DNA of 64,000 nucleotides from Heliocidaris erythrogramma (GCA_025617745.1 CM046868.1:22745608-22809607); one strand, 5' to 3'. Shown: positions 11,535 to 22,565, counted from the first letter of the stretch. The notes: generated from the letters alone by a model not told the origin. Translations and numbers: made by a program.

Positions 11535-11872
11535 CAGGGGCGGATCCAGAATTTAGCATAAGGCGGGGAAAACAAGTGCAGGTTTGTCAACTTTTGGAAA
11601 AGGCAGACCTGAGGGGGGGGGGGGGGGGGGGGTGGAGAGAATTTTTTTTTCGTCAGACCTAGAAAATTCGCTCAGGAGGGGGTGGTTATGGGGGTCCCTC
11701 CATTGTCCCTGACAAGCAAAAAAAAGGTTTCATTCTAAAAGGGGGCGGGGGCACGATCAACAAAAAGGCGGATCGTCTGTGGTCAAAATGCATACTTTCC
11801 TTCCTTTGAACGGGGGGAGGGGGGGGGGTGGCACGGGCCAGAAGCACCCCCCCCCCCCGGGTCCGCCAATGG
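11535..11872. repeat. hAT-type MITE-like repeat with G/C tracts
   Basis: Termini GGGGCGGATCCAG on the left and CCGGGTCCGCCA on the right are inverted, and the interior holds long G and C homopolymers. A related copy lies at about 58170-58350, which shares the CTGACAAGCAAAAA and TTCATTCTAAAAGGGG segments. The general class CAGNGGCGNATCCAG is a widespread MITE terminus. Confidence 0.55.
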
Positions 11873-12010
11873 ACATGTTGTAAATACTTCTTGGTAAAAA
11901 TAACTTTACCCAACTTTTTTATTTATTCACTTGATTATTGTAACAAAATACGGTACGGTGATTAATCATAAACACAGCTAGCGCCCGTGGATGTCCACGG
12001 GCTGCTTCTG

Positions 12011-13119
12011 CTAGTAACATAATAATTCCCGAATATAATCAGGGTTAGTCAAAAGTTGCTTAAGGGTTGGGTTATTGAGTTTTAACTTTCTGATCATTAT
12101 GTGTCTCTCTTTTTCGTATTTTGAACAACGTAAAATGAAATGTTCGATAGTTTCAAATACTTTACACACTTCGCAAAGACCGGAAGAATGCTGATTGATT
12201 TGTAACATATAAAAATTTTATATACACTTACCTACTCTCAGTTGTTGGATCAGGCATTCATCTCTCCGAGACAAGCCTTTTCTGTATGCCTGCTCGGTAA
12301 CCTTGTCCTGCAGAGCATATAGAAATCTTCCCTTTTCTGAACTATTCCATTCATTTTGCCAAATATTTTTATAATAAACCAACCGAGAGCATGCAGGTTC
12401 GCTTGTAGTGTTAGATAAAACAATGTCTAAATGATTTTTCAGAGCGCCTTTCTTGGCAGCCCTATCAACTATTTCATTGCCGTTAATATCACAGTGAGAT
12501 GGAATCCATTCAAAAAAGACAAGAATATCCTTTGACAAAAAATTATGAATTTTGTGTAAGATTTCATTGACAATAGCGCAGCTAATAAAGTATGAGTCGA
12601 TCATTTGAAGGGCTGACAATGAGTCGCTAAAAATGACCACTGAACAGGACTTTACGAAACTGTCTAACCACTCCAGAGCCATTAGAATGGCGACAAGTTC
12701 CGCTCTCATGATACATACATGTGACAATCTAAAAGATTTAATCACCTGATATTGGGGAACATAAAACGCAGCTCCTGTTCTGAGATCTTCAAGTTTAGAC
12801 CCATCTGTATATACATGCAAATATCCTTTCCATATTATCCCTATTCTGTCCTGAACAATGGATTTCATCTCGGCTGCAAGCATATCCCTTTTTGGTATTT
12901 TGCCTCGAGTATCAAATGACACAAGAGGACGGGATAATCGCCATTCGGGAATTTTCGGTATTAAATTGTCTTGATTTTCTACATTTACTTCGTCTCGACT
13001 GGCTCTAAGGCTAAATGGTGCTTTCCCACCCTTCCATTCACTTCTATTCATGGTATAATGATCACCAAGAATTTCTTTAGAAGGATGACTGGATGAGCTA
13101 AACAACAAATAATATCTAA
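12011..13119 (-). pseudogene. LINE RNase H and zinc-binding C-terminus
   Basis: RNase H motifs in order: HVYTDGSKLEDLRTGAAFYV (Asp), MRAELVAILMALEWLD (Glu), FSDSLSALQMI (Asp), IPSHCDINGNEIVDRAAKKG (His/Asp). After a frameshift near 12215 the zinc motif CEVCKVFETIEHFILRC (12208-12011) completes ORF2. The upstream edge at about 13119 (GKRKFRYYLL) is the junction with the inserted CR1-like fragment. Confidence 0.85.
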
Positions 13120-13621
13120 ATTTACGCTTGCCCAGATTTCACACTGATTGTTATAAGTGTAGCCCAATTGTATCTTCTATATTTGAATGGAATAAGCTCG
13201 ATAATTCGATGAGAACAGCTTCCTCTGTCAGTTCATTTAAGAGGATGTTTAAACAAAGTTGTAATTTATGAATAACTCAGCCTAACATACACTCAGTGCT
13301 TATTCTGTAATATTAGTATGATTTGTGCACATATTTGCGACTGAATCAATATTTTCATATTGGCATGACAGTTGAGCTAGTTTACTGATATTTGTTTATT
13401 TTTCAAATGAGTATTCGTTTGCGCCACGTCTATTATTGCTTTGTTTGCACTCTCTAATTTTACTGAGGATTTTTATTTTGAACTATTATGTATATACGTT
13501 ATGCATTTTGATGTAAATATGTTTATTATTATTCAGGGCCTCATGGAAGACCACTACTTAATGGTGAATGGGCTACCCTGACAAAAGATCAGAAATAAAT
13601 AAATAAATAAATAAACATCAT
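13120..13621 (+). mobile_element. CR1-like LINE 3' end inserted in LINE
   Basis: A plus-strand fragment. A short frame (13158-13271) reads FEWNKLDNSMRTASSVSSFK and ends at TGA, the characteristic C-terminus of CR1/Daphne-type RT proteins. The 3' UTR includes GGGCCTCATGGAAG, also found at 25166, and ends in a (AAAT)n tail at about 13594-13616. It splits the minus-strand LINE between its RT thumb and RNase H and is therefore younger than that LINE. Confidence 0.75.
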
Positions 13622-15410
13622 TAATAATTTTTAAAGTTCCGGTTAACAACTGTAGAGCCTCCAAGGATACATTATGTATAGTCCCTGTAATAATTGTTAG
13701 TGCTCTGTATTGTATAGCGTCTAGCTTTTTCTTCAGAGATATACACGCAGAATCATACATTTCACTGCCATAGTCTAAAACAGATAAAATAAGTCCTTTA
13801 TATATCACCATCAAAATGTCATACTTATTTCCCCATGTAGTACCTAAAAACGCAACGTAATAAATTTAATCTTTTCTTACACTTCTCAATAAGTGCGTTA
13901 ATATGGACCGACCAAGTTAGTTTATAATCCAGCCACATACCAAGAAACTTAAACTGCTCGCAATGAGGCAAAACATGCCCATTTATTTTCAAAGCAATGT
14001 CTTTCTTTTGTTTATTGGTAAATACCAAAACTACCGACTTGGTGTGTGAAATCTTTAATTTCCACCTCCAGCACCAAATTTCAATTTCATGGAGGGCTTC
14101 CTGTAGTCTCTGGCGAACCAGATCTAAGTTGGAACCAGAAAACCAAATTGCAATATCATCGGCATAACATGATAATTTAACTCCACTTTCGTTAATCTTT
14201 AAGTCATTCAACATCAAAGTAAAAAGTACAGGACTTAAAGAGCTCCCTTGTGGGATACCGTTTTCTAACACATAATTTTCCGACAAACAATTGTTAACCT
14301 TAACATTACAATATCTATTCTTTAAGAAAGCTTTAATAAAACACAATAATTTTCCATGAATTTCTAACCTTGACAATTTTTTTAAGAGACCTCCTTTCCA
14401 TAACGAGTCATATGCCTTTTCCAAGTCTAGAAAAACAGCTACAGTGTATTTTTTCTCACTCAATGCTGAGTGTATGTCGGTCTCGAGTCTGATTAAATGA
14501 TCTTTGACGTTTCGATATTTACGGAATCCTGATTGAATTGGGTTTAAAAGTTTATTTTTATCTAAATACCAAGTCAGCCGATTTTTAATCATTTTTTCCA
14601 TGACTTTAAAGAGGGAAGATAATAACGAAATTGGTCTGTAAGATGACACATCCGTCGCTTCTTTTCCAGGTTTCAAAATAGGTATCTGGACAACTTCATA
14701 CCACTGGCTTGGAAAACATGAATTTTCCCAGATTTCATTATATAACTCTAATATGTAAACAAGTGCTATTGGGGGCAAGTTTTTTAACATAATCACATAA
14801 ATGTCATCCTTACCTGGAGCGGAGTTTCTCATTTCTTTTAAAACGTTCCTCAACTCATTCATATTAAAATCATCATTAATACAGTCATCATCCATAATGT
14901 GGGTAAATAGAAGATCATCAATTTCATTATCGTTTACGGAAAATGATCTATCAATAGATTTGAAAAAGGATGCCACGGCGTTTGCTTTATCTTTAGACTC
15001 ACTTACCATATTACCATTGACGATTAGATTGTGAAAAATGTGAGTGTTCCTTGTGCTGTCTCGCATTCCTTTCACCTGTTTCCACACTTTCCCTATGTCT
15101 GTAAATCTATTCATTCTAGCACAGTATTGAGACCAATAGTCGAAACGAGCCCTTCTCTGTACCTTCTGTGCAAAGGCTTTCTTTTGTAAGTATTGTTTAA
15201 CATCATTTATGTCATAATACCTTTTGAATCTGTTTTTAATATGATTCCTCTCCGCAACTGCTTTTTGACACTCCTCGTTCCACCAGGGAGTTATTTTACT
15301 TCTTTTCCGCCCTCCTAGTCGAACTCGACGAATGTACCTGTTTGACGCATTCAGAATAACATTAACAATGGCGTTGTATCGACTTTGAATATCTAATTTA
15401 AAGTCACTAT
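13622..15410 (-). pseudogene. LINE reverse transcriptase region
   Basis: The main frame (15114-13825) carries ILKPGKEATDVSSYRPISLL, VAVFLDLEKAYDSLWKGGLL, NGIPQGSSLSPVLFTLML, the catalytic KLSCYADDIAIW and FLGMWLDYKLTW. Upstream, in another frame, 15400-15120 reads through TPWWNEEC and into RRARFDYWSQYC. Downstream, 13814-13630 carries the thumb (LILSVLDYGSEMYDSACIS and IQYRALTIITGTIHN). The frame changes show the copy is inactive. Confidence 0.85.
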
Positions 15411-16061
15411 TATACTGACTCTTGATTTAATAATTCCTCTTTTATTGCATTTCTATACCCTTTCCAATTTACATTTCTCAAACTCCATCTAAATCCAATA
15501 TCTGTGTATTCATGTATAATCGTATTGCCCGACTGTTTCAATTTAATAACAATCGCATTGTGATCACTGCCAAAGTTGTTAGACCGTAATTCCCACTCCA
15601 TTTTACACGCTAGTTCCTTGGAAACTATAGATAAATCTAACATTGAATATGTTCCAAAATGAGGGTCTAACCTCGTTGGAGAACCGTCATTTAGCAATGC
15701 TAGATCCTGATCTTCCATAAAAGTCTCTACGGTTCTGCCGTTTGCATCTAATTTACTGCTCCCCCAGAGTGGGTTGTGGCTATTAAAGTCGCCCAGAATT
15801 ATAATCCTCCCTGGCACATTTCTAACCATCTCATTTAATTCTTCCACTTCAATCTTTTTACATGGTTTATAATAATTAAAAATTGAAATGATCCCTTTCT
15901 TTGAAAAAATATCAACTCTTTGGTATTCGATATTCCCTTTAACGTTCATAACCTGGAAAGTAATATCCTTTTTTAAATATATAACTAGACCACCTCTTCT
16001 ACCATCCGGTCTATTTCTACAGACACAAATGTAATTCGGAATAAAAGACACATTATAATCA
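15410..16061 (-). pseudogene. LINE endonuclease, C-terminal part
   Basis: AP-endonuclease-like motifs: GRRGGLVIYL, IILGDFNSHNPLWGS (Asp/Asn catalytic), LDLSIVSKEL and GSDHNAIVIKL (Asp/His). The N-terminal portion is displaced to 17544-17690 by the TTAA transposon. A frameshift at about 15411 separates it from the RT. Confidence 0.85.
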
Positions 16062-16450
16062 TTAAAGGGTCACTAAAATAAAAAAATAATTGCCCATTTT
16101 TCGTTGGAAGGTGTCATCAGGAGCCAAAAAATATCCATCACACAATTTTTTATGCATTCAGTCATATTTTATAATCATCTGAAAAGTACATTTTTGCTGA
16201 TTTACACAGTCATAAGCCCCGCCCCTAAAAAAACACATCGAAGCGACATCGTCATCACGTGATCTGTGACGCATGAAAAGTAAGGGAAAATATTCCACTA
16301 ACCTATACCGTGCGCGCCCGGAGGCCCCCGGCAGGCCCAGCCCGGTGCCGAGCATGATATTAACCGCATCGACCATTTGCATTGCGTATTTTCGTGTGTA
16401 TAATTCCTCACAATAACTTTGATTTTGGGACACAGTTTCATCAATAAATG

Positions 16451-16697
16451 ATGCCTAATCGGTGTATAGTTGCGGGCTGTAGCAAGACCCCTAAAGATGG
16501 TGTAAGCCTACATCATTCATTTTCCTAAAGATGAAAATCTACGGAAATTGTGGGTCGCAAATGTAAAGCTCACGCGGGCAGAGTGGCAAGGGCCGGCCAA
16601 GTGAGTGGAGTACAATCTGCAGCGATCACTTTGCCGAAGATGATTTTGAGGATCAAGGCCTGTATTCCGAATTTGGCATGAAGAGAAGGATAAGCTA
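16451..16697 (+). pseudogene. THAP zinc-finger domain remnant
   Basis: Frame 1 starts MPNRCIVAGCSKTPKDGVSL, giving the first two zinc ligands (C-x4-C). A frameshift near 16523 leads to FPKDENLRKLWVANVKL with the conserved tryptophan. A second shift near 16610 leads to STICSDHFAEDDF, giving the C-x2-H ligands. A TAG ends it at 16695-16697. The spacing of the four ligands fits THAP. Two frameshifts make it non-functional. A host THAP gene is less likely because it sits within the TTAA-bounded transposon. Confidence 0.75.
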
Positions 16698-16786
16698 GCT
16701 AAAAGATTCAGCTATTCCAACGATCAAACTTGGAGTCAAGTCTTCCAATCTGTTTTTCAACGACAGCAGCTGCAGCAGCTTTACCC

Positions 16787-16860
16787 GTAGACCGAAAATT
16801 CTGTCTCTCGTTCGTTAGCTAAGACGACCTAACGAACGAGAGACTGCATTTTCGGTCTAC
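16787..16860. repeat. 74-bp hairpin inside the Kolobok-like element
   Basis: Two arms of about 32 bp, starting GTAGACCGAAAATTCTG and returning as its near-exact complement, around a loop of about 10 nt. There are only a few mismatches. Confidence 0.85.
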
Positions 16861-16867
16861 TTCACCC

Positions 16868-16911
16868 GTAACTCCAGGGAGCTCCAACGCGTTGGAGCTC
16901 CCTGGAGTTAC
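16868..16911. repeat. Perfect 44-bp palindrome
   Basis: A perfect 22+22-bp palindrome with no spacer, centred on CAACG/CGTTG at 16889/16890. It is separated from the previous hairpin by only seven bases and shares its TTCACCCGT-type border. Confidence 0.95.
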
Positions 16912-17543
16912 TTCACCCACGGCCCTTCACCGTATTCTGCGAGGGGTTCAAACATATATGGTCGAATTTCCCCTTGCCACTCGAGCTTCTTTGCCTTCGG
17001 GGTCTGATAAATCACACAGTCACTGCCGTACTAAAGATGGGTAGGACATTGTACATGTAGACGGATAAAACGGCTGTATCCGCGTTTATGACCAATGCAA
17101 AACTTTCGTTCGGCAAGCTCAGATGGATGAGAACATTGTTCAAAAGAAAAGCTAAAAAACAAAACAAGAGCTGTATATTTGGGCAAAAGCGTTTTCTGAT
17201 CTTGTAGAAAATATATTGCTAATGATTATTCACTCCTAGGATTATATTGATTAATTTCCTTTTTTCATAAATTGTCCGTTGAACAGAGGGGTCAAATACC
17301 GCATTCTGTGTACAATATTATATGCTGCAGCCTGCAGATCTTGTGCCTCTTACTTTTCATACGTCACTTGGGGGTTAGCCAATCAGCTCACGAGTTTTAA
17401 GGAACGGTCCCAAAACCTCTACTTTTCCCCCTTTTTCGCCAAAACGAGACATAATTTGGACAATCGATTGGCAGATTCGTGATTAGAAGGCAAAACTACA
17501 TGGAAAGAGCACCCATTTTCTCTCTAATTTAGTAAACCTTTAA

Positions 17544-17690
17544 ACCATGTTTCCTGAATGCACATAATATCTGGGTTAGAACCCAATAAATTATTATCAA
17601 ATATTGACGTTAAAAAGTCCGCACCATGTAAAATCATACCTTGTGCATTCCATTGTATTATAGTTATATCTGAAACGGGCTGTGTCATTT
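17544..17690 (-). pseudogene. LINE endonuclease, N-terminal part
   Basis: Reads IIQWNAQGMILHGADFL, then PDIMCIQETWF, the first two endonuclease motifs (Asn and Glu catalytic residues). It starts just downstream of ORF1 with overlapping stop and start. The frame is cut at ETWF by the TTAA element and resumes at 16061. Confidence 0.85.
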
Positions 17691-18455
17691 AAGGCGGCTT
17701 TTTACCATTTCCATGGTAATGTCTGCCTTTAAAAAATCTTTACCAGCTTTGACAGCAGCTTCCACAAATTGATCATCGTTCTCAGAAAGAAGTAACTTAC
17801 GTATCGCAACCAGAATGAACATAATCAAATCTAATGATGTCACATTATTGGGAAAGCCAGTTTGATTATTATTTGAAGAACCCTGCTCAGACTCCCCGTC
17901 TCTTTCCCGCATTTTCTCTTTTCTCTTGTGTACTCGAGCCGCGGGTGGAATATGGGATTGAGGGCTTGTTTCATGTCCAGGACTCTGTAAATTTAAGTTG
18001 GAATCTAATTTGTTCCGTTTACTTTGAGGGTTCTCTTTGGAGTTACTCGTGGTGATTGTGTTATTAGTCGTCTCTACAACATTTACATTTTTCTGAGTGC
18101 GATACACTTTTGTCGCTTGCGCGTATGTGAGCTTTTCATTCAATTTAATTGTTTGTATTTGCTTAGCTTCTATATAAGATTTGCATCCTTGATACGCCGC
18201 CGAGTGATTATCTCCACATTTAAAGCACTTCCTGTTTTCCTTTTGTGCGCAAGCGTCAAATTCATGTTCGCCTCCGCATCTCACGCAACGTATTTTACCC
18301 TTACAATTATCTTTCATATGACCAAATAGTTGGCACTTATGACACCTTGTCACGGGTGGGACAAAGTTATCCACACGCCTAATCACATAGAGAAAATTTA
18401 CAGAATTCGGTTTACTTTTACCTTTGAAAGTAATAAGTACCGATGCGCCAGTTTA
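17685..18455 (-). pseudogene. LINE ORF1, gag-like with three zinc knuckles
   Basis: About 250 residues of an I-type ORF1 protein that binds element RNA. Three consecutive CCHC knuckles are visible: CHKCQLFGHMKDNC, CVRCGGEHEFDAC and CFKCGDNHSAAYQGC. A hydrophilic linker and a short helical tail (FVEAAVKAGKDFLKADI) follow. The frame can be followed upstream past the first methionine to VLITFKGKSKPNSV near 18450, where similarity stops, so the N-terminus is truncated. This segment is uninterrupted. Confidence 0.8.
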
Positions 18456-18691
18456 CCTACCCAACGCTGTTGGGCGCCCTTTCCCTGGCAGTACCCTGTA
18501 GAAAATCGGGAGAGTGTCCTATCTTCAGGATCTTCCCTTTTCACGATCTTTGGTAAAAGTCATACATATATAGGAATGCTACATGTTGAGATGGTGCAAC
18601 TCTTTGGAATAATTTATCTCTAAATTAAACACGTAAGTAATTTAAACAATTTTAAATTGTCTCTAAAGAAGCATTTTCTTAATCTTGCCGG

Positions 18692-19085
18692 TATAGGCGT
18701 ACCCAGGATTTTTTTAAGGGGATGCTTTTAAACACCCCTTTAATCAATGATTAAGTTAAAATGAAGAATAATCTTAAAAGATTATTGATGAATAATCTTA
18801 AAAGATTATTCTTCATTTTAACTTAATCATTTTAATCAGCGGCGGATAAAGGATTTTGTGAGGGAGGGGGCCTAATATTCTCAAAATTTTCTGGAAAAAG
18901 AAGGTCATCAAAAATTTCGGGTTTCTTCTTAGCCCTAAATTCTCTGAAAAGCAAAAATATATATATGTATATTATTAGACCAAAGCGAACACCTAAAACA
19001 CCTAAAACACTGCTAAAGGGGTTTTTTAATACCTAAAACACCCAAAACACCGCCCCCCCCCCCCCCCCCCGGTACGCCTATACTT
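18692..19085. repeat. MITE-like repeat with GGCGTACCC termini
   Basis: Bounded by TATAGGCGTACCCAGGA and the inverted GGTACGCCTATA, with C-tracts near the right end. A relative with the same type of end is at 50685-50935. Its interior overlaps the start of the 1.35-kb tandem duplication. Confidence 0.5.
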
Positions 19086-20120
19086 GCTGGACACTAAAGA
19101 TATATCTGACAAAAATGTCACTGTTTTGGATAGCAATACGTTTCTTTCTTCTTTTTTTCTTGTTCTCTCTCTATCTCTTTCTCTCTCTCTCTCTCTTTCT
19201 CTTCTCCCTATTTTGCGCTTCTCTCCAATCCGTTCCACCATCTTTCTCTATTTACCTATTCGCTCTTCTTTCTTTCTTTCTTTTCTGTCGCTCATTAAGT
19301 CTCTCTCTATAATCTCCTTGCTCATCCTTTCCCACTTCAGGAAGGCTATGTTTATGATTAATAACATTATTGACATCCTTCTTTAGTTCTATATTTGCAA
19401 CAGTTTTAATGAATTTAATCATAATTACTTCGTAACTAGTCTGTTGCTATATTTATGCCACTCTGAATCATCTCTTAGCCTGGAAGGATTCTGCGAGATA
19501 AGAGCAGCTATATTATCCGAAGCAAATTTCTAATCCGCTTCTGAGGGAAGCTGTCTGCATTAGAACTATCCTGCAAAACCTACCCAACCAATGAAAGATT
19601 ATTTACGTTGAATTAAAGTACTTAAAGTAGGTATTCAAAGAAAATCACAAATATGGCAATTAATGTATCACTAGAAACTGGGAAGCTTACAGATGGCAAT
19701 CTTATAAGTTTTATGTCAACTGCGTGGTTCTAGGACTCCTGCCCCCTGGACAACCACCCCCGGATAACCACCCCTAGGATAACTACCCTCTAGGACAACT
19801 ACCCCCCAGGACAACTACCCCCTAGGGCAACCACCCTCTAGGACGACTACCCCCCTAGAACAAGTACCCCCCGGATAACTACCCCCCAGACAACTACCCC
19901 CTAGGACAACCACCCTCTAGGACAACTACCCCCCGGATAACTACCCCCCGGACAACTACCCCCCGGACAACTACCCCCCGGACAACTACCCCCTGGACAA
20001 CTACCCCCCGGACAACTACCCCCAGGGACAACTACCCCCGACAACTACCCCCGGACAACCACCCCCTAGGACAACTACGGGGGGGGGGTAGTTGTCCGGG
20101 GGTAGTTGTCCAGGGGGTAA
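18755..20120. repeat. 1.35-kb tandem duplication, copy 1
   Basis: Starts with a 68-bp hairpin (18755-18822; two 32-bp arms and a 4-nt loop GATG). It continues through a CT-rich microsatellite (about 19157-19205) and ends in a TU-like 15-bp repeat foldback (19738-20119). Copy 2 follows immediately and differs by few substitutions and small indels. No gene: frames across the CT tract are low complexity. Confidence 0.9.
19738..20119. repeat. 15-bp minisatellite foldback, TU-like, copy 1
   Basis: Tandem units close to GGACAACTACCCCCC, grading to CCTCTAGGACAACCA-type variants. The last ~45 bp are in the opposite orientation (GGGGGTAGTTGTCC), so the array folds back on itself. Sea urchin TU foldback transposons have outer inverted-repeat domains made of 15-bp repeats; assignment to that family is by this resemblance. 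Confidence 0.75.
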
Positions 20121-20520
20121 GTTAAAATGAAGAATAATCTTAAAAGATTATTGATGAATAATCTTAAAAGATTATTCTTCATTTTAACTTAATCATCAGC
20201 GGCGGATAAAGGATTTTGTGAGGGAGGGGGCCTAATATTCTCAAAATTTTCTGGAAAAAGAAGGTCATCAAAAATTTCGGGTTTCTTCTTAGCCCTAAAT
20301 TCTCTGAAAAGCAAAAATATATATATGTATATTATTAGACCAAAGCGAACACCTAAAACACCTAAAACACTGCTAAAGGGGTTTTTTAATACCTAAAACA
20401 CCCAAAACACCGCCCCCCCCCCCCGGTACGCCTATACTTGCTGGACACTAAAGATATATCTGACAAAAATGTCACTGTTTTGGATAGCAATACGTTTCTT
20501 TCTTCTTTTTTCTTGTTCTC

Positions 20521-20564
<44 letters not shown>

Positions 20565-21460
20565 CTCCCTATTTTGCGCTTCTCTCCAATCCGTTCCACC
20601 ATCTTTCTCTATTTACCTATTCGCTCTTCTTTCTTTCTCATTTTCTTTTCTGTCGCTCATTAAGTCTCTCTCTATAATTTCCTTGCTCATCCTTTCCCAC
20701 TTCAGGAAGGCTATGTTTATGATTAATAACATTATTGACATCCTTCTTTAGTTCTATATTTGCAACAGTTTTAATGAATTTAATCATAATTACTTCGTAA
20801 CTAGTCTGTTGCTATATTTATGCCACTCTGAGTCATCTCTTAGCCTGGAAGGATTCTGCGAGATAAGAGCAGCTATATTATCCGAAGCAAATTTCTAATC
20901 CGCTTCTGAGGGAAGCTGTCTGCATTAGAACTATCCTGCAAAACCTACCCAACCAATGAAAGATTATTTACGTTGAATTAAAGTACTTAAAGTAGGTATT
21001 CAAAGAAAATCACAAATATGGCAATTAATGTATCACTAGAAACTGGGAAGCTTACAGATGGCAATCGTATGTTTTATGTCAACTGCGTGGTTCTAGGACT
21101 CCTACCCCCTGGACAACCACCCCCGGATAACCACCCCTAGGATAACCACCCTCTAGGACAACTACCCCCCAGGACAACTACCCCCTAGGGCAACCACCCT
21201 CTAGGACGACTACCCCCCTAGGACAAGTACCCCCCGGATAACTACCCCCAGACAACTACCCCCTAGGACAACCACCCTCTAGGACAACTACCCCCGGATA
21301 ACTACCCCCCGGACAACTACCCCCCGGACAACTACCCCCCGGACAACTACCCCCTGGACAACTACCCCCCGGACAACTACCCCCGACAACTACCCCCGGA
21401 CAACCACCCCCTAGGACAACTACGGGGGTAGTTGTCCGGGGGGTAGTTGTCCAGGGGGTA
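20121..21460. repeat. 1.35-kb tandem duplication, copy 2
   Basis: Repeats 18755-20120 with the same order: hairpin at 20121-20188, CT-rich tract near 20517-20560, and TU-like minisatellite at 21101-21460. The right end abuts the RT fragment that begins at 21463. Confidence 0.9.
21101..21460. repeat. 15-bp minisatellite foldback, TU-like, copy 2
   Basis: Same units and same terminal inversion as 19738-20119, with a few units deleted. Long open frames through it (Gly/Pro-rich repeats) are products of the 15-bp periodicity. Confidence 0.8.
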
Positions 21461-21462
21461 GC

Positions 21463-21948
21463 CCAAATCTTGCCAGCAATACACCGAAATCTGACAAAAC
21501 CTTTCGTCATTTTTTAAATAACAGAAATTCATCTTCCTTATTCTTTGATCCAGTTGTTGAAGAGGAAGTAATTGATATAATAAACAATTTGAATACGAAG
21601 AAAGCTCCCGGTTTTGACGGAATAACAAACTTCCTTTTAAAAAACACTGTAAATGAAATTATTTTACCTTTAACTCATATTTTGAACATGTCTTTGACGA
21701 AAGGCGTCGTACCTGACCGAATGAAAATTGCTAAAGTCATTCCTATTTTTAAAAAAGGTAATAAAGAAGAACTAGGTAATTATCGCCCAATATCTCTCTT
21801 AACATCTCTTTCTAAAATCCTTGAAAGATTAGTGTATTCACGAACGTTAACATTTTTGAACGAATTCAATGTTCTATCCAACTCTCAATTTGGTTTTAGA
21901 AAAAAACATTCTACTTCTCATGCTTTATTAACATTTATAGATAAGACA
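21463..21948 (+). pseudogene. LINE reverse transcriptase N-terminal fragment
   Basis: An open stretch of about 160 codons with the start of an RT domain: NTKKAPGFDGITNFLLKN, KVIPIFKKGNKEELGNYRPI, LLTSLSKILERLVYSRTLTF and QFGFRKKHSTSHALLTFIDK. The frame extends upstream of any ATG to the repeat junction, so it is cut at both ends; the palm motifs with the catalytic aspartates are missing. It belongs to a Jockey-supergroup type LINE different from the RNase-H elements here. It ends at 21948, where unrelated sequence (ATACGCGCGGG) begins. Confidence 0.8.
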
Positions 21949-22560
21949 TATACGCGCGGGAACGGGGAAACTCCCCCTCCCGGCTTTGCGGCTCGGTCGC
22001 TGTGCTCCCTCGCTAACGTAGATAGGTTTTGGAACTCGGGTGGGGGAGGGGGGGGGGTGCGTAACTTCATATTTTGCCCCGGGCGCCATAATCCCTAGAT
22101 ACTCCACTGGCTTGGCTCCCTCGCCGGTCATCCCCTCCAATCGTGAACACGGATCGACACCCCTGGTAACTATAATGTACTAACTTGAACAGTATTACAA
22201 AATACTGTGGATCTCCGATAACAGCGGAGGAAGCTTACAAAAGAAGAAGAAGCTGGTATTTTACATCATTTTTAACTGTCACTATAGTTGTGTTGTTCCA
22301 AAGACCAATTTTGCTTGAATGAGCTACCCAGGTGAAATATTAATATGTAATGATAATAAAAATATAATAATTAATTATAATGATGACATCCTAAGTGTAC
22401 TCGAATTTCATGACATCATTTGACTGTGTCTGTGGCAGATTATTGCAGTGCAATTAAAATATTCGGGCAGGAAATAAATAGGCCTTCTCATACAAAACAA
22501 AAAGCAGAGTCATATGAACACGAAAAGTCCTTGTTCCTTAATCTTCTGTACTCCCAAATC
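21949..22560. other. Intergenic DNA with G-rich patch
   Basis: No gene. A G-run lies near 22040-22056, and a purine-rich GAAGAAGAAG stretch near 22244. Confidence 0.4.
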
Positions 22561-22565
22561 TACCT

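Larger units (their letters stand above)
16062..17543 (+). mobile_element. Kolobok-like TTAA DNA transposon, degenerate
   Basis: The element is bounded by the target duplication TTAA (16062-16065 and 17540-17543). Termini are AGGGTCACTAAAAT and, inverted, AGGTTTACTAAAT; together with TTAA they resemble the TTAAAGGRR ends of Kolobok/T2 elements. Inside is a broken THAP domain, the DNA-binding module of Kolobok transposases. Removing the element plus one TTAA rejoins the LINE endonuclease in frame (ETWF followed by NDYNVSF), which fixes both borders. No DDE catalytic domain is recognisable in the remaining ~1.4 kb, so it is non-autonomous. Confidence 0.85.
11915..18455 (-). mobile_element. Near-complete I-group LINE with two nested insertions
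   Basis: Read on the minus strand: ORF1 with three zinc knuckles (18455-17685), endonuclease start (17690-17544), a Kolobok-like insertion (16062-17543), rest of the endonuclease (16061-15410), RT (15400-13625), an inserted CR1-like 3' end (about 13120-13621), RNase H (13119-12218) and a zinc-binding C-terminus (12208-12011). The 3' end has a GCCCGTGGA/TCCACGGGC hairpin (11982-12001) and an A-rich tail (about 11916-11930). The 5' end is cut inside ORF1. Frameshifts occur near 15411, 13820 and 12215, so it is inactive. Domain order and RNase H place it with the I group, related to but distinct from the element at 6.2-9.7 kb. Confidence 0.85.

Noticed and set aside
16451..16697. Host THAP-domain gene.
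   Set aside because: Two frameshifts within the domain, and location inside TTAA-bounded inverted termini that split a LINE.
19084..19386. Leu/Ser-rich hydrophobic frames here and at 20438-20677 and 22514-23003.
   Set aside because: They are translations of CT-rich microsatellites with no conserved ends.
19738..20119. Possible CRISPR-like array because of short regular repeats.
   Set aside because: 15-bp units are contiguous without spacers, and the context is eukaryotic.
21256..21510. Gly/Pro/Ser-rich repeat protein frame on the minus strand.
   Set aside because: Produced by the 15-bp GC-rich minisatellite; a unit length divisible by three keeps the frame open.
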